DNA of 64,000 bases from Cavia porcellus (GCF_034190915.1 NW_026947507.1:33393001-33457000); one strand, 5' to 3'. Positions 11,527 through 24,373 are shown, numbered from the stretch's first letter. Notes: generated from the letters alone by a model not told the origin. Numbers and translations: made by a program.

Positions 11527-13250
11527 GGAAAGCTATTCCTCAATCAGAAATGAAACAAGCTTGCTGTTATCTATTTCAGAAGTTCTAGCCAGAGCAATTA
11601 GGGGAGGGAAAAAATACCTAAATTGGAAAGGAAGAAACAGCATTACCTCCAACTCAAACATTCAGCACAAATATAGGCATACACTATGGCTACAAGTGAA
11701 AAAGAAAATATGTATAAGATAGATAACTATGCTATTAATCTCTGTTAGTTAATCAAAAATAACAATTTATGCTTTCATTGTTTGATTGATCTTTTTTCAT
11801 GCCTATATCTTATAATCTGAATAACTACTTTGAAGATAATATATTAACATAATATATTAACCAGTGTTACTCTCCTACTATTTTGTTTTGAAAGTCTGTA
11901 CCATCATTTTTTGTGTGTTTTTAAAACAAGTAAATATATTGAAAATAAAAAATTCAACAAAATTTCAGAATATGAAGTTAACACAAAAATATCAGTCCAA
12001 TCTCTATATATCAGCAAAGAATGATCCAAAAAGAAAATTAAGGAAATAATTCAGTTTGTAATAGCACCAAAATGAATGAATACTTAGGAAAACAGTTGTT
12101 ATGCAGATAATAAAAACTACAGAATTTTGCTGAAATACATTAAAGGAGATATAAATAAATACAAATATAATCCATGAGTGTGGAGTGGAAATGATACTGC
12201 TAAGATTATAGTACAATCTAAAGAGGTACATCCCTATCAAAATCCCAAGGACTTCACATCTCAAGAGATGTCAAATACCCAAAACAACCTTAAAAATGAA
12301 CAAAGTTGGAATTGTCACACTTTCTGATATCAAAACTTACTACAATACTTGAGTGACACAGTAAGATACATGCTTATGGTTAGACATATAAACTGATAAA
12401 ATAGGACATAGACCCCCAAAATAAATTTTCACAAATATGATTAATTTATTTTTATGTTAAAAACAAAAAAATAGAATAAAAATGATGACATAGAATTTTA
12501 AAACAAAATAATAGGAGATTGACACTGGTTAATATAATACATATTGTTGTCTTTGACAAGGGTGTCATGACCATTTATTGAGGAAAAGAAAGGTTTTTTA
12601 ACAAACAGTGCTGGGAAAATTGAATATCCAAATGCAAGAGAATTAAGTTGAATGCTTATTTTGCACATTTACACAAATTAACTCAAATTGGATTGTAGAC
12701 ATAAACTTAAGAAGTAAAATTATAAAAGTTTTAGAAAATAAGAAAAAATCTTGAAATTTCAGAATGCACTGAAAGATAGTCTCTGTAGTAAGTGGTGCTG
12801 GAAAAACTGACTTTCTGCATGCCAAAGACTAAAACTAGACCCGTATCTATCACCATGCACTAAAGTCAAAATGAATCAAAGATCTAAATATTAAATAAAT
12901 TTTGGGATTAATTCTGGATATGATATTAAAATCACAGGCAATGAATGGAAATAATAATAAATTATACTTCATGAAAATTTAAATTTTTATGCATCAAAAT
13001 ATACAAAAATCAGTATAAACATACATAGTGAGTAAAATGACTTGTAATTCACAGACTGAATAAAACATTAATAACTAGGATATATAAAGAAATAATATGA
13101 ACAACAAAAAAAAAATTATAGTTAATTGTCACCTTATAATACACACAAAATTTTAAAATGGCAGAAAACAGAACTTAAAATTTAATGAGCAAAATTTAGA
13201 TGAAAAGGCCCTTTCTTAGTTTATTTATTTTTAAAAAAAGTACAAAAGGA
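11527..13250 (+). mobile_element. L1 ORF2 fragment, right part
   Basis: Resumes with a 'ttctagccagagcaattagg' stretch characteristic of L1 ORF2 and continues through its 3' half to about 12900 and more weakly to 13250. Heavily mutated. A short antisense open frame (12643-12825) is a shadow of it. Confidence 0.75.
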
Positions 13251-13283
13251 AAGATCAGCAAATTTGAAAATAGACTGAACTCC

Positions 13284-13696
13284 TATTAGAGTTTATATGG
13301 GGATGGCTCCCTAAAGCCTAATCTGCTGGTAAGTGAGGCTTTTAGGACCTGGCTGGATCTAGAATGTGTGACGCTAGGATTAAGGGTGTGTGGTGCTAAA
13401 TTGGTCCATTGATTGGCTTAGTGTTGTTCTGGGTGTGGATAATGGGAAGGCCCACCTGGGTGTGTACCCTGAGTGACATAAAGGGAAAAGGAGGCTTGTT
13501 TCACTGTAGCTTGCTGCCTCCTGCGGGCTCTGCCATGAGCTGTATATCCTCTGCCCCTCTGCCCTGCCGCATTGACTTGGAGCCAGCTAACTGTGGACAG
13601 AAACCTTTACAAATGGTGAGCCCAAATAAGTGCTTTCTCCTTTAACTCATGGGTTTCAGGTATTTTGTCCCAGCAATGAGGAAAGTAATTGAGACA
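13284..13696 (+). mobile_element. Solo MaLR LTR with 5-bp target duplication
   Basis: The LTR ends GAGACA and is flanked by ACTCC at 13279-13283 and ACTCC at 13697-13701. Its start is TATTAG (the usual TG has changed to TA). The 3' part (agtgctttctcctttaactc ... ggtattttgtcccagcaatg) is nearly the same as in the solo LTR at 4295-4665, so the two belong to one subfamily. Length 413 bp. Confidence 0.8.
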
Positions 13697-14254
13697 ACTC
13701 CTAATTTTAGAGAAAGGGTCAGAGAAACAGATGTAATTCTCAAACCACTTTCTTGGGAGTGATATGAAGACAATTCTGTGAAAAAGAGAATTTTTATATG
13801 CATTTTACATTATTTTAATTTTGCAATAAGCATGTATTCTTGCGATTTAAAAAGATAACACATTTGGCGATAAAATGCAATAACAACAGATAATTAATTA
13901 AAAGAAGAAATAATATTAGTAAACATGGGTAGATGATTAAACTGAGGTGTAATCAAAGAGAACTGGATTAAATACATGCTTCATTTAGCTTCTACTAAAT
14001 TAGAAAAGTAAGATTAACAATCTCCAATACCGTTACATGCTTTATAATAATACAAACTACAAAATTTCAGTAAACAACTTGGCAATACATTTAAGAGCTC
14101 TAAAACTATTCATAATCTTGATACAATAATGGCATTCTGATAAATTCATTCTGAGAATTACTCAGTGTAGGAAAGACTTTATAAAGATCTCTGCAGTTAT
14201 GTCCTGAATGAAAACCACTTGGATAATAGCAGGTCATATACATGATGATTGTCT

Positions 14255-14362
14255 CCAGGGCTGACACAGAGGAAATGTTCCATCTGCTGCCATTTCCTTT
14301 TTTATGCACAGACACACATCACTTAGTGGGAGAAGTGTGTCACTGGGCAATTCGGAGTCACC
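14255..14362 (+). repeat. Inverted arm, left (108 bp)
   Basis: Pairs without gaps with the reverse complement of 15759-15866 at 102 of 108 positions. The inner half resembles the terminal region of a Tc/mariner-like repeat found several times in this window; the outer half lies beyond the expected terminus. Confidence 0.9.
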
Positions 14363-14818
14363 TGGAGAGTATAATCAAGCTAAAAAATTCCTATCTCCTT
14401 CTGACATCATAGTCATTATAATACCACAACACAACACATTATTCACCTATTTGTGGTAATACTGGTGTAAACCTAAAGTGCAAATCCTATGAAAGTGCAA
14501 CACATACAGCTATTACAGTTCATAATACCTGACATGATAGTAAATGAGTGTCATTGATTTATGTATTACTGTAGTACACTTTTTATCATTGTTTTACACT
14601 GTATTCACCTATAGAGTCTTCCAAAAAAATGTATACATACTTCAGCAGATTGCTATACTAATAAATGTCTGGAAGCACATGACCTCTACTTTGAGCTGCT
14701 CTTGTAACTGTAGAGGCCAAAGAGAACTTGCATAAATCTCATTATATCTCAATAAATTTAGAATTAAAATATTTGTACAAGTTTTTATTTTCTTAAAGTA
14801 CGCATACATTTTTTGGCA

Positions 14819-14903
<85 letters not shown>

Positions 14904-15758
14904 TATATATGAGTTATGATCTAAAAGCACTATGAATAAAAGACATTTCCACTAATACTCCTCAAAGTATGTCCTCCCCAAACACATCCCATTGTTCTTG
15001 TCACCTTCTGAGGCAGTTCTAGAAGTCCTCTTGTGTGAGAATCTTTAGTGGTGCTGTCATGTCTGCCTCAACGTCCTAAGTTAATTCAACATACTTACCT
15101 TCCGTGGTCATTTTCACATGGAGGAAAAGGCAGAGGTCTCACAGTGCCCAGTCTAGCGAACACAGTGGATGAGGACCCTCCATGTGGTTTCACAAGCCTG
15201 CCTTTTCGCTGGACAGCACCTTGACAGCAGCGTTCACTGGAATATCATACCTCATAAAATGTCCATGAGAGACTTCCAGACTTCTAACTGCTTTAGATAG
15301 TGGCCAGAGTGATGATAAGTGTGTTTGAAGTGAAGAAGAGTATTTTGAAGAGGTTTCATGGCAACCTGTCTTTTACAGCAATAAATTTTTTGTTTGAATG
15401 TATTATTTTTCTGTCAGCCCTCTAAGTGTACAACCGGGTTTATGGAGCCTGCAGGAGTGCACAGGAATATCCTGCACTTCACATAGGACGTTTTCCACTC
15501 TCCAGCTTTCCCAGACCAATGTCCGGGCCTCCACGTTCTGTCCCTGGTAAGTGCCTACACAGGTGCGTATACTTTGCACCTTTCATATTGTATTTTTACT
15601 GCATCTTTTCTGTGTTTAGATACACAGACCCTGTGGTGTGACAGTTCCTTCAGTACAGCGACAGACTCCACAAGTATGTAGTCTGGGACAATTGGGTCAG
15701 CTGCATAACCTGCCTGTGTAGTGCATTATAGAATCTAGGTTTGTCTAAGAGCCATCAT
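14363..15758 (-). mobile_element. Tc/mariner-like (Kanga-like) DNA transposon remnant between the arms
   Basis: The left part (taaaaaattcctatctcctt, ... ggtaatactggtgtaaacc) and the right part (gtatttttactgcatctttt ... gaatctaggtttgtctaag) match, from memory, the two ends of one mammalian Tc2/mariner-type family read in antisense. The middle is diverged and includes a microsatellite. No transposase frame survives. The family name is uncertain. Confidence 0.5.
14819..14902. repeat. Compound microsatellite (CT)n-(TA)n-(CA)n
   Basis: About 36 bp of CT repeats, then about 40 bp of TA repeats, then a short ACACACAC. Uninterrupted apart from one CG. Likely polymorphic. The open frame across it (YIYIY, RERERE) is an artefact. 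Confidence 0.95.
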
Positions 15759-15866
15759 GGTGACTCAGAATTGCCCAATGACACACTTCTCCCACTAAGT
15801 GATGTGTGTCTGTGCATAAGAAAGGAAAAGCCAGCCGATGGAACATTTCCTCTGTGTCAGCCCTGG
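15759..15866 (-). repeat. Inverted arm, right (108 bp)
   Basis: Partner of 14255-14362, separated by 1396 bp. The sequence could fold into a long hairpin. See the left arm for details. Confidence 0.9.
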
Positions 15867-16281
15867 TTGTGCTTTTGTCATTATTACTGGCATTATTTCT
15901 TTCATTCTTACAGTTTTATTTCTTGCACATGTAGTATAAAGACTGATCTTTTGAAAGCATTAAAAACTGACGGTAATTTTAGAATTGTGGGTAATTTGTA
16001 TATTCTTTTTGGCTTACGTTGTTTCTGGATTTAATATCAAAAACTTACATTTTAAAGGGCTTTATGACTTTCACTTTTAAACAAATGTATTTAATATATG
16101 TGGTTTTTGCTGATCTGAATGTATCACTGTTCTCAAAGTCATGGTGAGCCAGTTTACTGAAATTATATTCCTTCTAATATATTGAGAATGGTAAGTGTCC
16201 TGAGGAGCTAAGACTTGTGCATGTGTGTTTTGTGTGTATATACATGTACCGTGTATATACACAGGAGTGCACATTCTCATG

Positions 16282-16446
16282 TTACTGAGAATTGAAACCA
16301 GGGCCTGCATGCTGAGGTGCATCCCTAGCCCTTTTTGTTTTGAAGAAGGGTCTTGATAAGTTGCTCAACTGAGCAGGTTTAGCTCAAAAATTGCAATCCT
16401 CCTGCCTTGGAGTGCTAGGATTATAGATATATGCCACCATGCTTTG
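16282..16446 (-). mobile_element. B1-dID SINE, antisense
   Basis: Reverse-complement ID part (gcatgctgaggtgcatcccta) followed by reverse-complement B1 (gcaatcctcctgccttggag ... ggattatagatatatgccac). Diverged. Confidence 0.7.
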
Positions 16447-16449
16447 CTA

Positions 16450-18010
16450 AAATTTATACTCTACACTATTGACTTCTATAAAATTTCTACTTTCTTATAT
16501 TGAACATATATACATGTATTAACTGTGTAGTTTTAAAAGTAATTTAAAAGAAAACAAAGTAAAAAAAACTGCTTTGTTATCAAACTATAATCAGGACACA
16601 AAATTCTCTTGTAACAATTTACAGAGCAATTATGAACTCGTAATTGCAAACAGATACGTAAATTTAAGGATGAAGATTATTGTGTTTCAGACAGTGCTCC
16701 AGAAAAAGAAAGAGAAAGAGAAAAAGGCAAGTAGCCAGTGACTTTTTGTTTTATTGTCTTGGTAACTAAGGCAGCTGTATGAACTCTTTCTATTATTTTT
16801 CAGTCCTGCCACAGAAAAAAAATTTTCAAATTGGAAAGCAGAGTCTCAGGGGTATAATTAATCTCCTTGAAAATGGACCATTAAAATAACGTCAGGGGAC
16901 ATAAGGAAAAAAAGAATCCAAACAAAAGAACTAGAAAAAGTATATGAGTGTCATATGATTAGTTCCCTTTATATTGTCATCTGAAGGATTTTGTAAAAGG
17001 ATTCAAGTTTCTACGGCTGGAATCTAAGGCGGCCCAGGGAAGTACAGCTTACTCAGAAACCAGAGTGGGAAAAAGCTACCTGCTGCCAAAATCAGTAATG
17101 CAGAGAAATAAAACCTCCCTGCTGAATGCTCCAAAGAGGAGCCGGTATGACTTCACTGGACAAATCCTCCTACTAGAGTCTGTTTTCAGCAGCCACACGT
17201 CAAATGTGGACTTAATCCTAGGTAACTCCATCCACAAAGCCACCTTTGGAGCAACTGTACGCAGCAAACGTCACAGGGCCGTGTTAGTGTAGCTGCACAA
17301 CGGAAAGCATTCACACCCAGGCAGCTTTCTGCAATCAGTCAGTTACGGTCACCAGGGTCTGGGAAGTGCAAATTTCCGATAGCTATAGGTTGGGCTCGAC
17401 TGGGTTAACCATTTGGCTAGTTTTTAGTCAGCTGGACTTGCCACACTAGGAAACCACAACGTTTTTCATTAGATTTTGAGGGTGTAAAAGAGAATAAGGG
17501 TATTTTACTATTTTTTCTCTCTGTGCTCTACATAGCCCACCCAACACAGGTGAATGATTTTTAGTGAATCAGTAAACCAGTTGGGAAAATGTCAGATATC
17601 AACAATTGAAAAAGTGAGATCCTCAAATTCAAGAAATTGACATACAAGTCCAAGTGGGCGGGAAGGTGTCTGAAGCACGGTGGCCCCTCCCTGGGTGACC
17701 AAGGTGTCACTCTGGCCTGTTGGGATGGGAGCTACACACTCATGCACACAAGAGGAAAAGAGAACCAGTTTTCTCCTTATTAATGAAGGAAGGTGCTAAT
17801 ACAGAAAAGGGGAAGACTAGAGTGGGTCTGGTGGTTGTAGAGTGAAATCAGAGAAATTAGTATCAATTAACATATATTATTATATAATATATTTAATATG
17901 AATAAAATTGTATGTACATATAATAATAAACATATGCATTGTATGATATAAATTTCCAAAGTTACGAATTAATATATATGTATGAGTATACATATATATT
18001 TCATAAGTAC
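16450..18010. other. Intergenic DNA without recognised features
   Basis: A slightly GC-richer island at about 16990-17360 has two overlapping short ORFs on opposite strands with no family resemblance. An AT-rich simple stretch lies at 17870-17960. No gene supported. Confidence 0.45.
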
Positions 18011-18014
18011 CCTG

Positions 18015-18495
18015 TATGTACATCATTTTTTATCTTTTATCTATGTATCTTTACAGTACTTTTTTTCTGTATTTAAATACACAGATTCATTGTGTTACAG
18101 TTGCCTGCAGCATCCAGTGTGGTCACGTTCAGTACAGATTTGTAACCAAGGAGCAATAGTCAATACCAGTGGTGGTGAACCTATGGCACACGTGTTATTT
18201 GTTTTTCTTTTAAGACAAAAGTTGTTAATATGTGAGGTTTTTTTTCCTAAACTACAACCCAGTGTTTAGGTTTCACTGCAGTGTTTGCACTGTGTGTAAT
18301 TCAGTAAGTCTTAGGTTGCAGTTTGGGCACTCATGTGTAAAGGTTCCCCATCACAGGCCCATACAGTCAAGGTGTGCGTTACACCACACTATCTAGGTTT
18401 GTGGGAGAGCATACTCTACCATGGGCACACAGTGATGAATTTATGCAGTGATGAATTTGTCAGAATGATCTCCTCACTAAGTGGCGCATGACAGT
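18015..18495 (-). mobile_element. Tc/mariner-like (Kanga-like) repeat, antisense, with a nested insertion
   Basis: The parts 18015-18166 and 18357-18495 are contiguous in the family (tgtatttaaatacacagatt ... aaggagcaatagtcaatac, then cacactatctaggtttgtgg ... gtggcgcatgacag). It ends with a GCATGACAG terminus. The gap is filled by the hAT element listed separately. Confidence 0.6.
18167..18356 (+). mobile_element. hAT-type miniature transposon (MITE), 190 bp
   Basis: Left terminus CAGTGGTGGTGAACCTATGG. The right terminus read in reverse is CTGTGATGGGGAACCTTTAC, an imperfect inverted repeat of the left one. Flanks are GTCAATAC (18159-18166) and GCCCATAC (18357-18364), an 8-bp target duplication with two changes, as expected for hAT elements. 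No coding capacity. The host repeat continues on both sides exactly as in its uninterrupted form. The ends resemble a hAT family I recall from several tetrapod genomes; name not certain. Confidence 0.8.
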
Positions 18496-18569
18496 GTAAG
18501 GAAAATAGAAATAATAAATGTTCAAGAATATGAAATGATTACATCAACTATATACATGCAATCAGTATG

Positions 18570-19920
18570 GATGAATGTATATGGATTCTTAATTATCTCT
18601 TTGACATACATTTCTAGAAATGCTATCCATTGGACTTCACTTAGGGATTAATAAGGTGAGAGGCATTCAGTTAAAATTTTGCATACATAAATTGCCAGAT
18701 TGCCTTTAGGAACACCAGATTCTCCTGACGTCAACAAATGTAGGCCATTACCAAAGGAAAATGATAGGCCATTGCTCAGTCAGAATTTATGGCTCCTTTT
18801 TAATGCCCTGGCCTGGCACAGAAATTGTCAGGAATGCAGCCCTAAAGTCTCTTGCCTACCTTAAATGTTTCTCGTTGTTAACAAAGCACCTCGATGCCGG
18901 CCTAATGGTATTGATATTCTATGCCTTTCATATATATGGGCTAAGATGGGATTTTGACCTGTATTTGACTATCAGCCACTGTAACCACTATTAGGTCTAA
19001 TGCTGTGGAAACACTACTTACCTGGACCACAATTTCAACCAGAGTATATAGTTATATTAAATTCTGTGTCATATAATTTTAAAGTAGGAAATTACAAAGT
19101 CTTGTGTATTAATTTAAGTCCTCCAAGAAGTGATAACAAAAGTGTCATTTTACATTCAACTACCTTGTTAGAGAAAATTCCTATGGGAGAAAACTGATGG
19201 GGAGCTTAAAAAGAAGGTTGGGAGACCCACTGACAGCAATGCAAGGAAAGATGACCCAAGTGAAGAGAGCCAGGAAAGAATCTAGTGGGACATCCTAAAC
19301 TGCCATGACTACATGACCTAAGGCCAGTGTAGCAGAAATTTGAAGGAGTCCTCAAGCCAAAGTCAGCTGGCAGAGGAGCCTGCCTCCTAGGAAAAGGCAC
19401 ACCTTAGGATCTCAGCCACACCGGGTCATTGGCTTTCCTGTGGGAAATATGGCTTCATAAATACAGCAGAATGACAGAGTCCAGCAGGTCTGGTCCCTGA
19501 GCATTTATGCTCCAAGAAGTTAGACTGCCACAAGGCACAGGTTCGGGATGGTCAGAATCTAGTTTACTCCCTGCCTCGGCAGGTTCCACTGGGGAGCATG
19601 CAACACTTCACCCCATCTGGGAAATCAGTAGCCTGTCTGGAACCGGTCCTTCCTCTTGCAGGAATCAGAGAAGGAAATATAGAATATATATTTTTAATTT
19701 AAAACAAGATTTGATTATTTATAGAAAGAAATTGAGACAGCTTTACTAGGATCACAAAGGATGACTAGAATAAATGAAATATATACTCTTTTCTTGAGTG
19801 GAAAAAATTCCCTTGTTATGAAAATATCCTTTCTTGCCAAATTGTTTGCCATTCAAGTCAAAATATTCATGGGGATGATAAAATTTTCTAGCATTTATCT
19901 TAAAGAATAAGTAGAAAAAA
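18570..19920. other. Intergenic DNA, no gene recognised
   Basis: Around 18590-18740 there is a weak resemblance to antisense L1 3' sequence. A 77-codon open frame at 18761-18994 has no similarity I recognise. Nothing else is supported. Confidence 0.4.
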
Positions 19921-19929
19921 TAGTTACAA

Positions 19930-20375
19930 AAATGTTAAAAGGGAACAACAAAAAGAAGATTCTTGCACTTACAAATACGAAAACTTATGAAGTTTCGATT
20001 TTAAAACAATGTAAAGCAAAAAAATTAACAGAAATGACTAGAGAGATTAGCAATAGACATAACTACAATGTAGTATTTAATCCATGATAAATGAGGCTTC
20101 TAAAATTATTTCTGAGATGATTGATGTTGGAAACAAATATTTGAAAAAATAAAAGCTTGTCCTTAAATCTCATCAAACACCAAAATAAATTACAGATGGT
20201 TTTCCCTTCTTAAAGTACAGAAATAAAACCCAATAAAGTATTTAAAGATATTGGAAAGATTACTTATTTGAGTTTAGGATGAAAAAGCCTTTCTAAGCAT
20301 AGAAGCAGAAGTATAAAACCATAGGTTAAAGATTGATAATCTGACTACATTAAAATTTAAGACTTCTGCAGGTTA
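19930..20375 (+). mobile_element. L1 ORF2 3'-part fragment
   Basis: Phrases such as gatggttttcccttcttaaag and gactacattaaaatttaaga are typical of the L1 ORF2 C-terminal region. Sense, diverged. Confidence 0.55.
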
Positions 20376-21539
20376 AAAAAGATTCTGGAAAAATGGTGGT
20401 GAGATCACATAGATTTTGGTGCTTCCTGAATAGTCATGGAAAAACAGTTAAAAACTAGACAACAAAGTGAAAATAATGGGTCACATTAACAGCACATCTG
20501 GGCAACACAGTATCCCCACAAACCTCAGAATACAAGCCACCAACTGCCACAACACCTGTCTGGTCTTAGCATTTTTACTAGAGGAAACAGAAGGAATCCA
20601 CACGACATCGATCTGATGGCTGTGAGAACAGAAACATGCGTAAGACACCCAACAGATATTCTGTAAAACCTCGCAAACACCTTGAGAATGGACACTAAAG
20701 GTAGGATGGATATCCTACTAAAACACAAAACAAAACAAAAAGACTTACTGCGGGAAGCACTAAGAAGCCTAAAATAGAAGATGCAGAAAAGTTACCCGGT
20801 AACTTTTTATACCAGGTAACTAGGAAAGCTGTGAAAAAGTGCTCTGGCCACAGGGCACTAACTCACCATGCCTCCCGCTGGCCAACGATGGAACTGTAGA
20901 CTCTGAGTTGAAATCCATCAATAAAACTACATGTAATAGTTCGCAATATTACCAAATGATGTTTTTAAAATCAAATTTAATTTAGCAAGCAAATTTAGTA
21001 AGAAATCAGTTATTTTGGAAAATTTGTTAATAAAGGAAATCTATATTTATTTTTCCTCTCCAATATGAGCTGTATCTTATGAACTATATCACGAAGATAG
21101 CCGAAATTGTATTTATAAGTATATTCCAGCCAGTAAATGAAATAGAAATGCTAGAATTTGAGGATCATCAATTTTCAGCTTCAAGCGAGTTAACGGATCT
21201 GGGTGGATCTAGGCATAAAGCATCGACAGCTGCTAGCATTACAATACAAGACAGCGTTAGACACTATGCATGTCTCAGTGAAGGACACATTCCACTGTTT
21301 AGTCTTGCCAAATACATCTAACCAGTCTGATCCAGTCTCTGGATACAGTTGCTGACTTTTAGAAATGAGATGACACTTAAAGCTTCACTATGAGTATACA
21401 CACAGCAAAATCCAAATTATAGGAAAATTAGCAATAGTTTGGTTTTCTCAACAGACAACTTGTTGAGGAAAGAAAGAGAGGGGGCAGGGAGCACTATAGA
21501 ATAAAAAGAGCATCAAAACCATATTAAAACAAGGAGGTT

Positions 21540-22190
21540 GGGCAAGGAAATTGGAACCCTAGTACATTACTTCTGGGAGCATAAAATGATACAGATGCTG
21601 GGAAGCAGTTTGACATTTCCTCAAAAGGTTAGCCACATTGCCACTGTATGATCCAGCAGTTCTACGCCCTGAAGATTGAGACACCTGTTCACACAGAAAA
21701 AAAACAACTTTGTAGCAGCATTAGTTATATATCCCAAAGTACAGAAACACAATGTCCAGCAGTCCATGGATAGATTAGCAAAATGTGGTGTCTACATACA
21801 TGGAATATTATTTGACCATAAAAAGGAAAGAAATACATGCTACATAAGATGAGGGAACTTTGAAAAAATATTATGCTAAGAGCAAGAAGCCAGACACACA
21901 GGGCTGTATTTTGTAAGACCCCATTTCTATGAAGTATCCAGAATAGGCAGGTCCATACAAACACAAAGTAGATCAGTGGTTGCCAGGACTGTGAAAGAGG
22001 TGTGAAAGGGGAGCTGGAGAGACTGCTGAGGGGCACCGGGCTTCTCCTGGGGTTGACAAAACTGCCCTGGAGTCGGGGAGCACTGGTGGGCGCACAATGG
22101 TGTGAAAGTGCTAAAACCCACCGACTTACAGTTTACCAGAGTGAATTTTATGGTATGTGAATCATTTCAAATTAAAAACAAATGAGGAGA
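21540..22190 (+). mobile_element. L1 3' end fragment
   Basis: Typical L1 3' order: gtatgatccagcagttctac, ... aatgtccagcagtccatgga, ... tggaatattatttgaccata, ... gatcagtggttgccaggact. Sense; the open frames on the minus strand here are shadows. Confidence 0.75.
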
Positions 22191-22639
22191 AATGAAAATT
22201 TTAATGAATAATACTAACCTACAATGTCTAGGAATGTACACTTGCATGATACAATTATTCCAATACACAAGTTCTTTTATAATAGCATAATGAGTATTTA
22301 TGAAGGATAAGACAGAGATAGCTATGGGCACATGAAGCGGCTTCTGGGAAGACAGAGTTCTGTTTCTTCCCTGGGAAACTAGTTCCAAGGATATTTGCCT
22401 CAGAATAATTCACTAAGCTATACTTCTATTTTATATGGTTTTCTGTATGCATGCTTTCTTTCACAACAAAAATATTTTTAAAATATCAAAAGCAAAATTA
22501 AGAGGCATCCAGGGAAAAGTATGTCTAAGATAGCAAAAGATCAGCATTATTATTTTTTAATAACCTTTTTAACATCAATAAAAGAACATCTAAGAGTAAA
22601 CTTTGGAATTACATTTAAATTTTTTCAAATGAACAAAGA

Positions 22640-22885
22640 CATTTGATAAAAGATCCACAATGGCCAGTAAACATATTTTTAAATGATCAATTTTGCTATG
22701 AGCCAAAGAAATGCAAATTCAAGCAAAAATAAGAATGTGATTGATCAAATTAGGAAAAATTAATCAAATAACCATACCTAATGTTGTTGAGGATGGGAGG
22801 AACTGACATTCTACCATGTCGGCAGGAACGCAGAGTGTAACTTGTTTGGACAATAATGTGGCAACATTTAATCTTAATAAATGAA
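22640..22885 (+). mobile_element. L1 fragment
   Basis: gagccaaagaaatgcaaattcaag and the following 'gttgttgaggatggg' region match the L1 ORF2/3' UTR junction area. Diverged. Confidence 0.55.
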
Positions 22886-23997
22886 AAGTGCTATCACAAA
22901 TAGTCTTCTGTTTGTCTTTGGTTGTACAAGAGTACACAATTTGTTGAATAAGTATATGGGAATGGAATTGCGATATGTAGATCTTCAGTTTTGCTAGAGG
23001 ATTTCAGGCAGTTTTCCAAATGGCCTGAAACTACCGCTGCTCTCCTCAGGACTGAGAGAATTTCCTCTGTTTCAGATCAGAAAAGTACATCATATTGTCA
23101 GTCTTTTTAATTCTGATAGGCACATGATTATTTAGAAGGATCTTATTTAAATTGTAACTTGCATTTTATTTATTTCTAGTGGCTTTATGGATCATTTACA
23201 ATTAGTCTTTCATGAAGTATTTAAATTTATTTACCTTTTTTCTATTGGATTGTCTTCATCTTTAAAAGTACAGAATATAAGTGAAGAAAATGAATTTTTA
23301 AAAGACTAATGGGTATGTCATAATGGCAAAAATAGTTACTTTTCTGTGATGAAATGAGTGATTTATATTTTCTTCCTTTTCTAATTTCCTATAATGATTA
23401 TGTATTATTTTCAGAAAGTTAAATGTTGTGCAATTGTAATAAATGTAATAGGCTTTTGTAAAGATCTCTCCAGGGAATAAAGTTTGAGTGATGAACTATT
23501 AAATTCATGGGATATTTGAATGATTTATAGTAACGATCGTCAAACTACTACAAGGTGTTCTACAGTTAAAATTTAATAATGTGCCATTTTCCAATTTGAA
23601 ATGGTTTCATTTACTTTGTTTAATGACTTAGAACAAAATTGAAAACATCAAGTTATCAACACATGTGGATGCCAATGAATTATTAATATAGCAAATAATA
23701 CCCAGCAAAAATAAAAATTATGGGAGAAGTTTGAGCTATAATTAGGACAAGAAAACTCCTATAAGAAGATTTTCTGCTTTCAATATCATCAGAACTCTAA
23801 TAAATGTACCTTTTTCTAAAATAAAAGTAGTTCCATCTTGATAAATGACAAGTTAAAAGGTGGTAAGTTTTTTCTATCCTAGATAATTGTCAAATATTAG
23901 TTGAACAAAAATTGTCATCAATAGTACATGGCATAAAATTAAAATATGATGGTTAACATCAAAGAAATTGCCATCTACTTGAAAAAATAAATCAAGA

Positions 23998-24373
23998 TAC
24001 TATGGTTTGCCTCCAAAAGATTCAAACTTGATCTTCAACCAACTATACTGAAAGGAGATGGGGCACAGCAGAAGATAACTAAATTATGGGAACTCAACTC
24101 TCATGAATGGATTAATGTTGTCCCTGGACAGTGGACCAGGTAATTATTTTCATCAGGAATGGTTGTCTGGAAGCAATTTCAGCTTTCTCAATTTGTCTCT
24201 TGCTTCCTCACACCAGATCTCTTTTGCATATTTATGCATTTGCTATTGATACCATATGCTATATTGTTCAGACTTTCAGACCACCAGAAAACTGAGTCAT
24301 GTAAACCTCTTTTCTTTATACATTGTCCAGTGTCAGATATTTTGTTACAGCAACTCAAAACAGACTAAGACAA
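23998..24373 (+). mobile_element. MaLR (MST/THE1-like) LTR
   Basis: Starts near actatggtttgcctcc and ends gcaactcaaaacagactaaga, with the typical aaacctcttttctttataca stretch. Sense. Short ORFs at 24159-24453 lie within it. Confidence 0.65.

Noticed and set aside
14642..14902. Antisense frame with YIYIYI and RERERE
   Set aside because: Artefact of the TA and CT microsatellite.
17065..17292. Short facing frames on both strands in a GC-richer patch
   Set aside because: No homology recognised; the two frames cover the same bases on opposite strands and neither has a start context or neighbouring exons.
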